From: Prinsepia uniflora
Lineage: Eukaryota; Streptophyta; Magnoliopsida; Rosales; Rosaceae
Length of the DNA: 64,000 nucleotides
Reading direction: 5' to 3'
Assembly: GCA_032719365.1 (NCBI GenBank)
Contig: CM064872.1
Location: forward strand, 48,964,252-49,028,251
In this document: one piece after another, positions 46,435 to 59,837 of the stretch
How positions within the stretch are numbered: position 1 is the stretch's first letter
Layout of the letters: each line of letters starts with the position of its first letter
The notes under the pieces: model-generated
Seen by the model: only the letters and a program-made list of their open reading frames with translations
Told to the model about the DNA's origin: nothing
Database searches by the model: none
Position numbers and translations under genes: made by a program

Positions 46435-49400
46435 TGTAACGACCCATCCCGGAATTCGGGATTAGATTACAACCTAATCATGATTAGTGGGGCTAATCGG
46501 TGATTAGTTGGGCGAAATCGGACGAACGATGCCAAATGACCGTTTTGCCCCTGATCGTGGGGAAAACGTTGACTTTTAATTCGCGCGGTCAAATGGACTT
46601 TGACCGATGACCGTGACGTAGTTTGGGACGTCACGAGTTGATAGACAGGTGGCACGTTCGATTCCGACGATCGAGGTGAAAGTTATGATGTTCGGAAGTT
46701 CATGGGCATTTCCGTAATTTGGACGAAAAAGGAGAAAATGTTGACTTTTTGATCGGGAGGTCCGATGGCCGAGGACCGAGGACCCTTAGGTTTGTCTCGA
46801 AGCCCTGAGTACAACGACAGGCGGCACGCGTCAAACGGACATCGGGTGACCAAGTTACGGGTCCCGGAAGATGAGGGGCAATTTAGTAATTTTTCAACTG
46901 AGGGCAAAATGGTAATTTGGCTGTGGGTTTTGGGATAGCCGTGTATGGCACTGTGGGGTTCTTTCCAGGCGGCAGAGCACGGGTGGTTTTGTTTATGGGA
47001 CACCTGCTTGGACTTAGTATTGGCAAATGGGGGTTGAGCCGGCTGCTGGTGTGTCCGAAAACTGGGAGGAAGAAACTGAGATTGTCCCCCACGCGTGGTC
47101 GATTTCCCAAGGCCATTGGAGAGGTGAGTGCTGGTAAATTCTCTAGGTGGAGTGCGGACAGAGGGACAGAAGAGTGTGCACGCCGTTGATGGTGGTGGTG
47201 TGGGGACTGTCAACTGGGCGGTGAGCTTGAATTGAAAAACAGAAAACAGAGCACCATGGATTGTTTAATTCATTGGGAGGCTTGATCAGCGCACGGGTAC
47301 ATTGGTTTTGTTTAACTGAAGGGGTTGATCAGTCCCTGGGACGACTAGAGAGGAGAGTGTGGGAAGTCTTTCCGTGGGGGGGAGCATTGAGGGCCAGAGA
47401 GGAAAAACCGAATCGGGAAATTGCAGAAAATGGAGGGAAATTCGAGTGATCAATTGTGAGCAGTGAGGACCCAAAATGATATCGAGCGCAGCTTCCTGGG
47501 CTTGTTCCGGACGCAACCACTCAAAAATCGAGTGGGATTGGTCGTGTTTTGACCCCAGATTGAAGTTCAGTTTCTGGGAACGGGTCGTGGTGGAGTCCAG
47601 GTGGTTGGAGGCTCGGGACCTTGGATTTGAGCCCAGAAACACGTTCTTATGGATCCTGCGGTGCTGCTGAGTGAAGAAATTGAAGGAAACGATGGGTATT
47701 GGTGCACTCCAGTGATGAGCAGTGGTCGGTTCTTCGTCGGAAACTCCAAGCTTGGAGTCGAGATGATTGAGGTTAGTTCTTGTGAAATTACTTGTGTGAT
47801 CGTCCATAGAATCAGTATACGAAGCTCCCCAACTAATTAATTGAGTGTATATGCGATTGTGTAATGAATGGGGACTAAGAACCCGATTAGGACCCGTATT
47901 CGATTGGGCTGGTTTTAGGCCATGTCGACGTGAATGAGTAAAACAGAACTTAAATTAGGTCCATTTCGATGCCATCTGAGAGTTTAATTGAAAGAATTAA
48001 GTGGATATTTGCAGGGATTGAATCGGGTCCAGTCGCGGGTTGCATACCCGTTTTACAGTGGAATCGGGTGAGGATGGTGACCGTTGGAGTTACTGTAGCT
48101 GGCGCGTGAGTGTCACGCGCAGCCGCTTGCGGCGGCGCGTGACGGCGCGTGGGGCCGAATTTCAAGGTGAGTTCAACACGAACTTTGTCCTATACAATGT
48201 AACGAACATTTTAACGTTGGTTTCGAATTTTTCGGACGCCGTTTCGATGTTGTTTCGAGGGTCCGAAGGTTTATATCACGTTTGTAATTACCGATTAATT
48301 CCCGGAAAATTATGGGAAAATGGTATGTTATTATCTAAGCTCTTAGTGACACTAAATTATGTTCTCGGATAGGATTTGGAATTTCTGGAAAATATGGGAA
48401 ATTACGGAACCGCGTGCGGCGCGAAACCGAGCCCTATTGGACGGTGTGTGAGTGGACGTTGCTTTCAAATTTGATGCATGCATAAATTATTTCTATGATT
48501 TTTATGATTATGATTATAAGTTGCGATTGATTTCGATTCCCGTATTTACCCGTATTCGATTTCCGTATTTATACGTATTTTTACTATATATGTGAAATTA
48601 CCCGTATTTCGAGACTATGGTTACTTTTGTGCTTAAAAATGGTTTAATGAAAGAGTTTATATAAAATGGGCGTATGATGATTTAAGAATGTTCTTTACGA
48701 TTATGAGGGTGATTCACGGTGTTTGCACGGTTTTCGAGGTTTTTGCGGTTTTACACGTTTTACGAGATTTGAGGTTATTGTGATTTGATCACTGTTGATG
48801 TTTGATTTTGGAATGTGAATTGAGGTTTGCGATTTCGAGGATTTTAATTGGATTTTGAGTATGCTTGACTAGACCGGGATTTTTGTGATTATGGTCGTGG
48901 TTTTGATGCCCGGATAATGTGAAATGAGAAATGAAGTGATTTCAAGGAATTAAAATAGATTTTGAAAAAGATGATTTCTGGTTTGGTGCTCGGGGCATAA
49001 AAGTAATTTTAACAAACGAGATTTCGGTTTTCGGAAATTTAAAGCTGATTCTTGGTTTGGGTTCGGGATGATGCTTCCGGATGCCGGCTTACGGAATCAT
49101 TATTGCGAATTCGAATTCGGGAATGAAAAAGGATTTAATAAAGTGATTTGGTCTATTTCTGCATGCCCCGTGTTCCATGATGATTTGATTATGTTTGTAA
49201 AGTATGATTTGGATAAATGAATGTGGAATTTCGGACCATGGGTCCTGTTGTGAAAAATGTGATTTTGGGATGGATCCCACGTGGTCGTGATTGATGAACT
49301 GTTTTGGGGTTTAAAGACCCGCTGAAAACTGCTTTGGGTTTGAAGACCCGTTGTTGTGTTTGAAAACTGTTTTGGGTTTAAAAACCCGGTGCTATTGCTG

Positions 49401-50134
49401 GAGCACGTTTTGAGTTTAAAGACTCGGTTAATTGATGACGGGGGAAGGCCCTTATTGAGTTTAAAGACTCGTGAGTTTAAAGACTCGGTTATTGTGATAC
49501 CCCCGAGGCCTATTGATTCTGTTTTGAGTTTAAAGACTCGTTGATATCCCGGGAAGGCCTGATGATGCGCATGGTTTTGAGTTTAAAGACTCGAGCGCAC
49601 TTGATATCCAGCAAAATGATTGACTTGTGATTTATTGATGATTTCTGATGTTTCAGTTGAGTTGGGCAATGGCCTGGTACATGGTTGTTGGTTTGGATCA
49701 TGTGTGCATTTGGTTTGATTCATGATTTTGGGCTGTGGCCCTGTGTTCATGATTGCGGGCTATGACCCGAAGGTTAAGAAAAGGAAAATGTTTCAGATCT
49801 TTCATATATGGATTTCTTATGTTGAAAATGTATCGGATTGCGGAATGATTTTTGTATGCATGTATTGGTTTTTACTTGGAGGGTAAAAACGTCTTTCCGT
49901 AACTGTTTTGCAAACTGAATTCTTTTTGTCCACTCACACCTTTTGGTTTTTTATTGACCCTCCAGGTCGTGGCGCATTGTTCGAGGCTGTACGAGGGGCG
50001 GAGGCATGAGTAAGTACGTGTGGCTATCCCTGTTTGGCAAGTACTGAGGGTAACTTGGGGCTTCCAGTCACCTTGCCAGACGGGAGCAGGACCGGGCACG
50101 GTTATCGATGCCCCTCTCGGGGGCGGTCCTGTCA
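46435..50134 (+). mobile_element. Solo LTR, plus strand, largest (3700 bp)
   Basis: TGTAACGACCCATCCC...GGGCGGTCCTGTCA, flanked by AAAAT on both sides. It has a donor-like TTGAG/GTTAGT at 47772, the GC hairpin 48102-48120, GTGAGTGGAC 48448-48457, arrays mixing GGGTTTAAAGACCC and GAGTTTAAAGACTC hairpins (49300-49600), GTCCACTCAC 49928-49937 and CAG/GT ending 49965. ORFs of 173-176 codons on the minus strand (46683-47213, 47286-47807) match nothing and follow low-complexity LTR sequence. Confidence 0.93.
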
Positions 50135-50139
50135 AAAAT
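50135..50139. repeat. Target duplication AAAAT, right
   Basis: It matches 46430-46434. Confidence 0.88.
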
Positions 50140-52739
50140 AATTACAACGAGAATTATTTTACTTTACAAAGAAACGAACTTGAATTGATACAAGATCTCT
50201 GAAACACACCAGATTCACAAAAATTATCTACTAAACTTTTGAAATTAGTGAAAATGACTAGATGATTTCAAAATTTCACCAAAAGGAGTCCAATGTTTAT
50301 TAACATTTATCAAATTAATAAACTTTATATAAATATTAGTAATTTATCATAACATGAAGAATAAAATTGGACTACAAGCATGAAGGTAGTTTATCAATCT
50401 CAATCAATTTCAATGAAATTGGTACACTCATCAAGCACAAAAGGATGAGTCATAATCACTAATTAAAAAATCCAGTAATCAGTGATGTTTCCAAGAGTTC
50501 CTAATTTAACCAATAGAATTGGGATGCTTTTTCTTATTTGTGCAAAAGATAGTATCGATACTTATTAAAACAATATCTCTTGAAAATTGCAAACCGACAG
50601 TTACAAGCTTTAAGCTTTATGCTTGAGTTTAGTAATATTTCCAATATATTACTCAGATTTACCCAAATAAACAAGCAAGCATCAACGAATCAATTGCAGA
50701 TAACTGGAAAAAGATAAGACTTTTAGCAAATTCAAAATGGATCAATAGTACTCACTTAACAAGAGTGGTCAACAATACAATTTCAATTTCACAATTGAAT
50801 TGATCTACGAAAAGTTCATGTAAACAGGGCTGAATCAGAAAAATTATAGGTTGTAATCAAATCAATTCATGCGCGTAAAGCCATCAATCCCACAATAAGA
50901 AAATCAATAAAGTCATACAACCATTATACAGTGCTTTGGGCAAAATAAGACCTGTAGGTTGGAGTCATGATGAGTAATAAAAACTGGAATCCCTCAAATG
51001 AGTTTATGAATCAAATCAACTCAAATATTATCAAAACATAATACTTAAAGAGTTAATAACTAGATTTTTTTTAATTGATTTTAAGGCAAAAAGCCATAAA
51101 TTTCAAAGTTGACAAAACCTTTGTAAATGGATTGATGAAGAAAAGGGCCATTAAGACGATTCATTTGTAGCTTTATCTTACCAAGGAAATTCCCAATTAA
51201 CAAAAACAGGAAAATTGTACAATAGTTTGTTAATGTAGTACATAATCGAATAGCTTTAATGAATTAATCTATTCATAGACAATAGATCAATGCACAAACA
51301 CATTAAGTCATTCTCGCAATGAATTATTGGTATTTATGTGGAAAATTCTAACAAAATCCAAGTCACACTCCAGACTAAATTCACACGTTGTTAGCTGTAA
51401 AGAATTTGCAGCGATACACAAACCAATCCATGATAAAATTAATGGATTCAACTAGAAGATCCACTAATTCCGTAATTCAATAATCAACCATTATTTATTT
51501 AAGGATCAATAATTTCCAAATGGGATAAAAAAAATCCATAACAATTTCACATGAATTAAGATCATAACCTGAAGAGGGAGAATCAGTTCACACAACTATA
51601 AGTGGAAGAATACAAAAAACCTACACCAACAAAACCCAGTTTTATTAGTTTTCAAAAGCTCTCATCAAACAAAGTCTGTGAAAACTAGACATTTTTACAT
51701 GGAATCAATCACATACCAAAGACCATGTAAAACTCACAATTTAAGCTCCTAACTTCTGATCCAATATTCAGAATTTAAGTATGAACCTTTGTTAACCGAA
51801 ATAGCAATCAGCATACAATAACTACAAGTTTTTTTTTTTCAAAATGCACCTCACATATAATTATGAATTGCTCATCAATCATAATGGTTCAATATAATTT
51901 GGCAACATCAGTCATAGCAATCGAGTACAAAATTAACAGAACCCATAGATGTTAAATAACCATTTAATCTCCAAGATCAATAACCATAGTAATCATGCAA
52001 ATTCAAAACAATACCATAATAGTCTGCAGTAAGAAGGCTACATGGAAGTTTACAGTAGTAATAAATAAACGATCTAAACAAAAACAGAGTAAATCTCTTG
52101 TAGTCATTTGTAGTCAATGTTTCAATTCGCATAGTTGTCAAACATCCTGATTTAGCAATAGACAGAATTTGACACTAACTTTTAGTTTCTATAGGTACTG
52201 TTGTACGTTCAAGTTTTTTTTTTTAAATGTGAGACAACCGATGACTCATGTGGGTGCCATTGTCATCTCACAGTGGCTGACCTTGGGGTTAGGAACCATT
52301 GAGAGACAACCACATGTGTGTGGTTACACTAAACGACTCCTAATCCCTCAATCAATCACAAGGCAAATCTTTTTCTTATTCTCTGTGGAGAACAAGAAAC
52401 ATAATAGGATTCAACCATTCAGTATTTAATCATTGGTTAAAACACGATTGGATACCATTGTGGTGGCAACCAATCGGTCCTAACATATGAAGTCTGTCAA
52501 TTTCCAAGAAATTGACATGACTCATCAACTATCTTTAAGGATGAGTCCATACGATTCCAAACTGTGAACAAAAGTAGTTAGAATACAGGATGTGAAACCC
52601 AGAACCAGAAGTGTTGTTTATGACATTAACCAGCAATCAATAGTGTGGGTTCACAAAATCATAATTTTGCATCGAAACATCTCGAATAGATGAATCACAA
52701 AATAATCACAATAGATACAAGTATGCATATCAGTAAGGA
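50140..52739. other. AT-rich non-coding block, part 2
   Basis: Composition resembles plant intron or intergenic DNA. No protein motif, RNA gene or terminal repeat was recognised; the ORF at 52169-52429 is unsupported. It may be the interior of the copia-type element whose LTR lies at 53259-53718. Confidence 0.5.
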
Positions 52740-53060
52740 ATTCATGAACCAACAAAAACTACGGAAATCAAGTAAAAATTTGAAGATAAAACCATTACTA
52801 ACCTCGTTTGTTTAGGTTTTGTCGAAGAAAAACACATATGGGAAATCCACCAAATCGAAATCTGGGTTTCGGTAGTCTTTGGGTTTCTTTTGATTTTAGG
52901 GTTTTGTGCAAGGAAACGAGGTTCGTAAAATTTTGATTTGAACAAAAACAAGGTGAATCATTGAGGAGAAGAGAGAATTTTGATCAAGCTGGTTTTCTGT
53001 TCTTTTGGGAGAAAACGCGAAGAAGATTAAAACCCAAGTGAGATGCTTGGCTCTTTAACA
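52740..53060 (-). other. Gene-like 5' leader with donor site, minus strand (possible captured gene start)
   Basis: On the minus strand this reads like a plant 5' end: a CT-rich leader with TCTCTCTTCTCC, an ACCCTAAAATC segment, and CAAACGAG/GTTAGT as a donor at 52802, followed by long AT-rich intron-like sequence. Short frames around it do not resemble a known protein. It could be a captured host-gene fragment or simply the leader of the copia-type element. I cannot tell which. Confidence 0.3.
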
Positions 53061-53071
53061 TTAAGACGAAA

Positions 53072-53113
53072 ACGACATGTCGTTCTTAACAATGACCCAA
53101 AACGACATGTCGT
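53072..53113. repeat. Two ACGACATGTCGT palindromes, 30 bp apart
   Basis: Perfect 12 bp palindromes at 53072-53083 and 53102-53113, just upstream of the leader at 53060. Confidence 0.9.
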
Positions 53114-53244
53114 ATTCTGCCAAGGAGAAAACATAAAAACAACTGAATTTTTTTTATTTTTTTTAACTTTCCAAGTTACAAAATAATCAAACAATATTAT
53201 CAATATGATCATATAATTAAGGTGGACCGAAGGGCATGTTTGAA

Positions 53245-53256
53245 GCTCTGATACCA
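53245..53256 (-). other. Copia-type primer binding site
   Basis: The minus strand reads TGGTATCAGAGC two bases after the LTR end. Confidence 0.85.
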
Positions 53257-53258
53257 CA

Positions 53259-53718
53259 TGTAAACTAATTCATACATACTAAAGTCAAACATGCTTCTAA
53301 GATCACAACATATAATCAGAAGATAATACATAAAACAATAGTCAATTAGAGATTGGGGATAGAACCTGTTATCGACGTCATGGCGTTCAAAGATTAACAA
53401 TATTAATCTTCTCATCTCTTTCAGATCAGAAGACCTATGCTTAGGATAGGTTTAAGCTCTGATATTTAGGTATTTAATCTGTGAGAGCGGAGACCAATAT
53501 CTAAATGCACCTAAATTCCTATATTATACCTATCACATAACAAGTAGAAATCTTAGATGACTTCCAATAAGGTACCAATTAGATTTAAGTTCCATAAATA
53601 GCTTAAACCTTATTCAATAAGGATTCCCAAATAGATTCTTAATTCATAATGGACTCTATTAGTTTTAAGTCTCATTACGTGCCTCAAAAACTATCAACGT
53701 ATACTCAATATTCCAACA
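53259..53718 (-). repeat. Ty1/copia-type 5' LTR (460 bp), minus strand
   Basis: The minus strand starts TGTTGGAATATTGAG, a common plant copia LTR start, and ends TTAGTTTACA next to the primer site. No second LTR was found. The sequence to its left has no copia gag or pol, so the element is non-autonomous or rearranged. Confidence 0.75.
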
Positions 53719-54235
53719 ACAAACACAAAACATGCGTTACTGTGTCAGGGTTCATCTAGAAATCACACTCTCCATGCAAGGCTTGAGGCTTGAGGCTTGA
53801 GGCTTGAGGCTTGAGGCTTGAGGCTTGAGTCTTGAGTCTTGAGTCTTAAGCCTTGATAGTTAAGACTTGAGAGAGAAGAGGAACGAATCACATGAATATT
53901 TTGGGGAGTTAAAAAGAGACGACAGACGAAAGAGTTATAATGTTATATGGAATACAAGCAATCGCATTTAAAACGTAAGCACAATCAGACAAAACAAAAA
54001 CGGTTGGGAAAGATACACAAATCAAATAGATAATTATAATCACCAAAATCAAATTTTTTCTATCCTCAAAAATAAATTGAGTACATATATTGGCAGAAAT
54101 AAAGCAGAAATAAAAAAGAAAAAGATAACACCAAAATTTAACGAGATTCGGTAATTGCCTACATTCTCGGACAGCAGCTCCAAAATTGTTTCACTATGAA
54201 TAATGGGAATACAAGTATAATCTCACTCAATGGTG
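53719..54235. other. Non-coding spacer with heptamer repeat
   Basis: Outside the heptamer array it is AT-rich. A segment near 54130-54235 (AACGAGATTCGGTAATTGCC and the following 90 bp) looks like a dispersed plant repeat, which I cannot name. No genes. Confidence 0.5.
53779..53850. repeat. GGCTTGA heptamer array
   Basis: About seven GGCTTGA units followed by three GTCTTGA variants. Confidence 0.95.
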
Positions 54236-55012
54236 GATACACAACTCTGATTTGGATTCGGAATGATGATTTCAGATTCGGATTTGGAAATGGATTTATG
54301 GATTTGGATTTGCTAAAATAGTTTTGAATTCAATTTGCTGGATCTGGTTATTGGATTTAAAGACCCGGATATGATACGTGACGAGGGCGGGCTCAGATAT
54401 TGTGATTTCCCCCGTAGGCCTATTGAGTTTAAAGACTCGAGAGTTTAAAGACTCGGATTGATATTGAGGCATGTTGAGTTTAAAGACTCGGATATATATT
54501 AAGTTTAAAGACTCTGATAGATCCAACAGGTTCGATTGATGTAAATGTGTTTTAAATGATTTTGAATTTCTGTGATACACTGATGGTTTTCCACTGATTT
54601 CAAACTGTGGCCTGGATGGTTTGGATTTGTGGATTTTTTGGTTGAGTTCCCATCTTTTGATTTATGATTTTGGGCTAAGGCCCGAGGTTTGATAAAGGAA
54701 ATGATTTCTTGTTTTCATAAACGGTTTTTATTATCTTGAAAAGAAATGGTTTTCGAATGCATGCATTGGTTTTACGTGGAGGGCATAAATGTATTTTCTT
54801 ATAAAATATTTTCTAAACATATTATTTATTTTTGTCCACTCACAGTCTTTTCTGTTTTTCGATACCCTCCAGGTTGTTGATGTGGTGCGGGCTATTGTTA
54901 GTGAGACGGAGACATCACACATGCGATCCACAGTGGTTTCTGCGCACTATGGGAAACCAGACGTTGTTTTTGGTACGTTGACCTGGGTATCCCTTGTCTG
55001 GCTTAAATGTTC
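54236..55012 (+). mobile_element. Gypsy-type LTR, middle to near end, plus strand
   Basis: It holds GAGT..ACTC hairpins 54425-54520, GTCCACTCAC 54834-54843 and CAG/GT ending 54872. It is interrupted at 55012 by a minus-strand LTR and resumes at 63909. The left edge is truncated near 54236. Confidence 0.85.
55008..55012. repeat. Target duplication TGTTC, left
   Basis: It matches 63904-63908. Confidence 0.9.
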
Positions 55013-56805
55013 TGACACGACCTACCCCCAATCCCTCGGGATTAAGGGATAAGTCATGATCTCGTCTAACTTACGTGCAACATGAAGACTAAACCGACGT
55101 CCAACCTCCATGTAACACGTAAGTCGGATAAGGGATTCCCAAACGAAGCGTCCAAAAACTTCTGGGCTTCCCAGAGTGTGCAGAACCTACTGTGGATCGC
55201 GTGTGTGATGTCTTCGTCTCTATCTCATAACAGCCCGCACCGTATCAAACCTGGAGGGTATCGAAAACATAAAATACTGTGAGTGGACAAAAATAAATAA
55301 TACGTTTTGAAAACAGGTTATAAAAAAGTACATTTATACCCTCCACGCAAAACCAATGGATGCATAAGAAAACCTTATCATAAAACCATTTCATATCCAA
55401 GATAAGAAACCATCAATGAAAATCGAAATCATTTCTTTTTCTCAATTCCGAAACTCAAATCCAGGGCCTCAACCCAAAATCATAAATCAAAATCAAAGTA
55501 AGGGAACTCAGCCCGAAATCATAAATCAACATCAACATACGGGAACTCAGCCCAAAATCATAAATCAACATCGACATCAACATACGGGAACTCAGCCCAA
55601 AATCCACAACATCCAAATCATCCGGGCCACAGCCCAAAATCATCTGAAAACCAGTGAAAAGCCAACCGAAAATCATAATCAATCAAGTTGCTGGATCTCA
55701 AGCGCGCCGAGTCTTTAAACTCAAAACACATGCGCATAATCAGGCCTTCCCAGGATATCAACGAGTCTTTAAACTCAAAACATAATCAACAGGCCTCGAG
55801 GGATATCACAATAACCGAGTCTTTAAACTCAAAACATATCAATCTATGGCCCTCCCTGTCATCAATCAACCGAGTCTTTAAACTCAAAAACAAATCCAGC
55901 CATATTCGGGTCTTTAAACCCAAAACCAATTTTTAACGGGTCTTTAAACCCAAATTCAATATCAACGGGTCTTTAAACCCAAAACTAATATCTGAAATCA
56001 TCATTTGGAATCTCAGTTCCAATCCGGAAATCACATCCATAGTCCATTTCCATATCTGAATTCGCAATCATCCGAATCCAAATCCAGAAATCCACTTTTC
56101 AAGCTCCAAAACCGAATCAGGAATCATATTTCCGCAATCCGATTCCAAAACCCGAAATCACATTTATCGAAATCACTTTTATGAACAAGGCTTCATGCCC
56201 AAAATCACTTTTCCAAAATCCATTATGAATCATTGAAATCAAATCAAAATCCATAATTCAAATCAAAAAATCAAATCACCAAAACCATGATCAAATCACA
56301 ACATAAATCGTAATCTCGTAAAACGTGTAAATACGTAAATTATCTCGAAATACATGCAAAACCGTAAATCATCACGATCATAATTATAAACATAGAAATC
56401 ACGTATAGAAAACATATAAAACCATTTATGCATGCATCATAAGTTATAAAGCAAAGTCCACTCACACACTATTCGCATCGCCGCCTCGATACGCTTGCAC
56501 TTACGCCTTCCCGGCTAATCCACTATCACCGGCTTTTCCTAACCTGTCCAAATCCCATAATAAGGTCACTAACTACTTCACAATGGTTATACTAAAGCCC
56601 TGTAATTTTTCCGAATTTTTTGGACATCCCGAAACATATCGAGACGATGTTCGATCGACTCGAAACCAATCCCAAATGTTCGTTATATCGAATACTTTAA
56701 AAGTCGTGTTGACAACTTCCCTAGACTAGGCCCCACGCCGCCCAAAGGGGCTGCGCGTGGGAGCCACGCGCCCAGCACAGTCGTCTTCAACCTCGCTTCG
56801 ACCCG

Positions 56806-56810
56806 GTCCA
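56806..56810. repeat. Target duplication GTCCA, left
   Basis: It matches 62632-62636. Confidence 0.88.
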
Positions 56811-59800
56811 TGACAAGACCCGCCCCGATCCTCTCTGGAACCATATGGGGACGTGCCCTGCTCCCGTCTGACACCCAATAATTCATACCAATTTTGACCT
56901 CAAAACCTCAAATGCATAAATAATCAAATTAAAGTCATACAACAAATCCGAATTAAACAGATGTCAAACAAGGGATGAAATCCAAAATTACAAGTTGCGA
57001 GCACGACTCTAACAATACCCTGCGAGTACACCACCCAACAGGGGTTCAGGTACGCAGAAGTAGATCTATGCCTCAGCCTCGGGTTCCTCCTCTACCTCAG
57101 TATCACGACCTGGAGGGGTTACCAAAAACATTAAGGGTGAGTGGACCGAAACTCAAGTTTATAAAATCATTTGATAAGTAAAACATATAATTTACCCCTC
57201 CTTTTTTTCCAAACATGCATGCAGCATCATTTAAAATGATAAATAATATAATATGAATCATAAGGCATGTAATAAAACCATAACCATAATTTTAGCCACT
57301 GCACTATACACTCCAATCCGACATTCCTGATGTCTGACGTCCCTGACGTCCAATAAGGTCACAATCACAAGGCTACGCGTGCCACTCGGGTCTCAATTCC
57401 GAGTTCAATCCCCGAACCCTGTTCGGTTACAGCATCCCCGATGCTTAGCGTCGTAGACGCTGGACGTTCTAGACGTCCGTGACCTTTCCGGGGTACCTCA
57501 TCCGGAGGAGACAGTATAGTATGGATGGATCTATACAGTGCAGTACCAAATACATTTTATTGATATCCACATGCAAACATATATGTATACATAGGTAAAA
57601 TCTGAACCGATCGTTACGTTTCATCAAACGGGTCTCATGCCCAAATACCGTGAAACGTGCCATACCGAAATCTCAATATCATCAAAATCATTTATAGATT
57701 CCAGCATGTGAACATATAAATAAATCAGAAAACATTTAAGCATGCAAGGGTTTAATGAAAACGGGCCCACTCACTGTACGATTCCGCTGCGAATCTGCGC
57801 GTACGGACCTGTACCGAGGTTATCGTACAATTCTTGTCAGTTCAATTCACACGTAAGGGTCACTACAAGTCCTTAATATTTATTCAAAAGAAAGTTCGAA
57901 ACAGAAGCCGGTTCGGGGAAGCCGTCCAACACGTTTCTCGAGGCAACCGGCCCTAAACTGACCCATCAAAACTATCTCAGATCAACATGGTTAATTCACC
58001 AAAAATGTTCAGAATGATGAGAGGAATAAACGTCATGTTGATCGTGATCGGAGATAAGCCCCAACGCGCCCTCACGCGCCGCCCAAAGTGGCTGCGCGTG
58101 AAAGTCACGCGCCTGACACTGTAGCTACAGTGTCAGCACCTTCCCCCGTTTGTCTGTAATTCGGGCCTGCCACCCGCGGCTTGACCCGGTTGATTACCCG
58201 TCAATTCCTACTCGATTTCAATCCAATTTGATCCTAACATGTTATTTAAACATCTAATTTAAGTTCTGAGTTATTAATTATCCAAATCCAATCCTTAATT
58301 GGCCCTTCGACCCGTGATCAACCAAACGGGTCAATCTCCAGAACTCACTGGTTTCAAACCCATTGTCCAATTAACTTCACAGGAAGTATAATAGGATCAA
58401 AACGAACCAAAATGAACAATCAATTGTGTCTGAAAGTACCTGAAGGTCGTCGTCCCAAGCTCTGCGATTTCCCTGAAAACAGCAGTCACCGTCCCAGCTC
58501 AGCCGTGGCTGATGGCCTTCGATTTCGATGCGGTTGAGTTCCAAACACTCACAGAAGACTAAACCAGGCCTTTGTTTGGTCCAACAGTCACCAGAAATCA
58601 AAACCCGATTTTCCCTCCAATTTTTCCAGAAATGGCTTCTCTGGTTTTCCTCACCCGTTCTCAGTTATCTCTGCATCAGAGTGATGCTCACTCAAGTCCT
58701 AATCAGTTTTAAACAATTTCAAGCCGTCCTAGAGGCTCGTGGGTGTCCAATTTGTCCACTGAAATTTGTCCCCCGAAAGCTTCGAATTTTGATTAATCAA
58801 TTTGATCGTGTAGCTGGAAGAATCAGACCACGTTTGATGCTTCAAAAAGGTTTAAACAATCAATTCTTTCCAACCCACACTCACCAGTAAACAAATCGCA
58901 CTCAGAGCCACCGCACATGGTGGTGCCGCCCATGTCCCCCGCGGTTTGCTACAGTAACCAGGGCAAAAAGACCAAAATGCCCCTGGTTCAAATAATTACC
59001 AAACTGCCCTTCACTTTCTAGACCCGTAACTCAGCCATACGAAGTCCGATTTCGGCGTGCCGCCTGTCTACGGAATCAGGACGTCGAGACCTACCTAACG
59101 GTCCTTGAGTCTCGTGAAAATTAATTATCAAATGAAAAGTCAACATTTTCGCCCCAACTATCAAAATTACGGTAATGCCCCTGAACTTCCGATAGTCATA
59201 ACTTTTTCCCTGATCGTCCGAATTGGACGTGCCACCTGTCTATGAACTCGTGACGTCCCGAACTACGTCACGGTCATAGGTCAAAGTCCATTTAATTTAT
59301 AAATCAAAAAGTCAACAATTGGGACAGTGACACGTGTCACGCTCCCATTGGCCCACTAGAGACAAAACTACACTTTTTGTCTCGTAAAACGTGCCGTCGT
59401 AAATAGTAACCGGAAACTTCCGTGAACCGTAACTTCGCCGTCGAACGTCCGAATTCGACGTGCCGCCTGTCTACGGATTCGTATCGTCCTTATCTACGTA
59501 ACGGTCTTCGGCCCTCGGCCATCGGACCTCCTGGTCAAAAAGTCAACTTTTGACCTCCTATTCACCCAAATTACCAAAATGCCCTTGGGCTTCCGAAAGT
59601 CATAACTTCTTCTACGAACGTCGGAATTGAACGTGCCACCTGTCTATGAACTCGTGACATCACGAACTACGTCACGGTCATCGGTCAAAGTCCATTTGAC
59701 CGCCCGATTGAAAAGTCAACGTTTTGCCACCACCAGGGGCAAAATGGTCATTCCGCATCGTTCGTCCGATTTCGCTCTACTAATCACGGATTAGCCTCAC

Positions 59801-59837
59801 TAATCGTGATTAGTCACTAATCTAACCATGGAGTTAC
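56811..59837 (-). repeat. Composite 3' LTR with two stacked U3 starts
   Basis: From 56811 to about 59300 it belongs to one LTR type, with GTGAGTGGAC 57137-57146, mini-hairpins 57431-57478, GCCCACTCAC 57765-57774 and the GC hairpin 58094-58112. From about 59310 to 59837 it is the U3 start of the LARD family. U3-type units are thus present near 59010-59300 and again near 59380-59800. A PPT follows from 59838. Confidence 0.75.

Noticed and set aside
46683..47213. 176-codon minus-strand ORF
   Set aside because: It lies antisense in the U3 and leader of a solo LTR, has low-complexity P/S/T-rich sequence and no known motif.
47286..47807. 173-codon minus-strand ORF
   Set aside because: Also antisense inside the same solo LTR, with no domain and no matching frame in related LTRs.
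53719..54235. Satellite DNA or telomere-like repeat
   Set aside because: The GGCTTGA heptamer is a short local array of about ten units, not the plant telomere unit and not extended.
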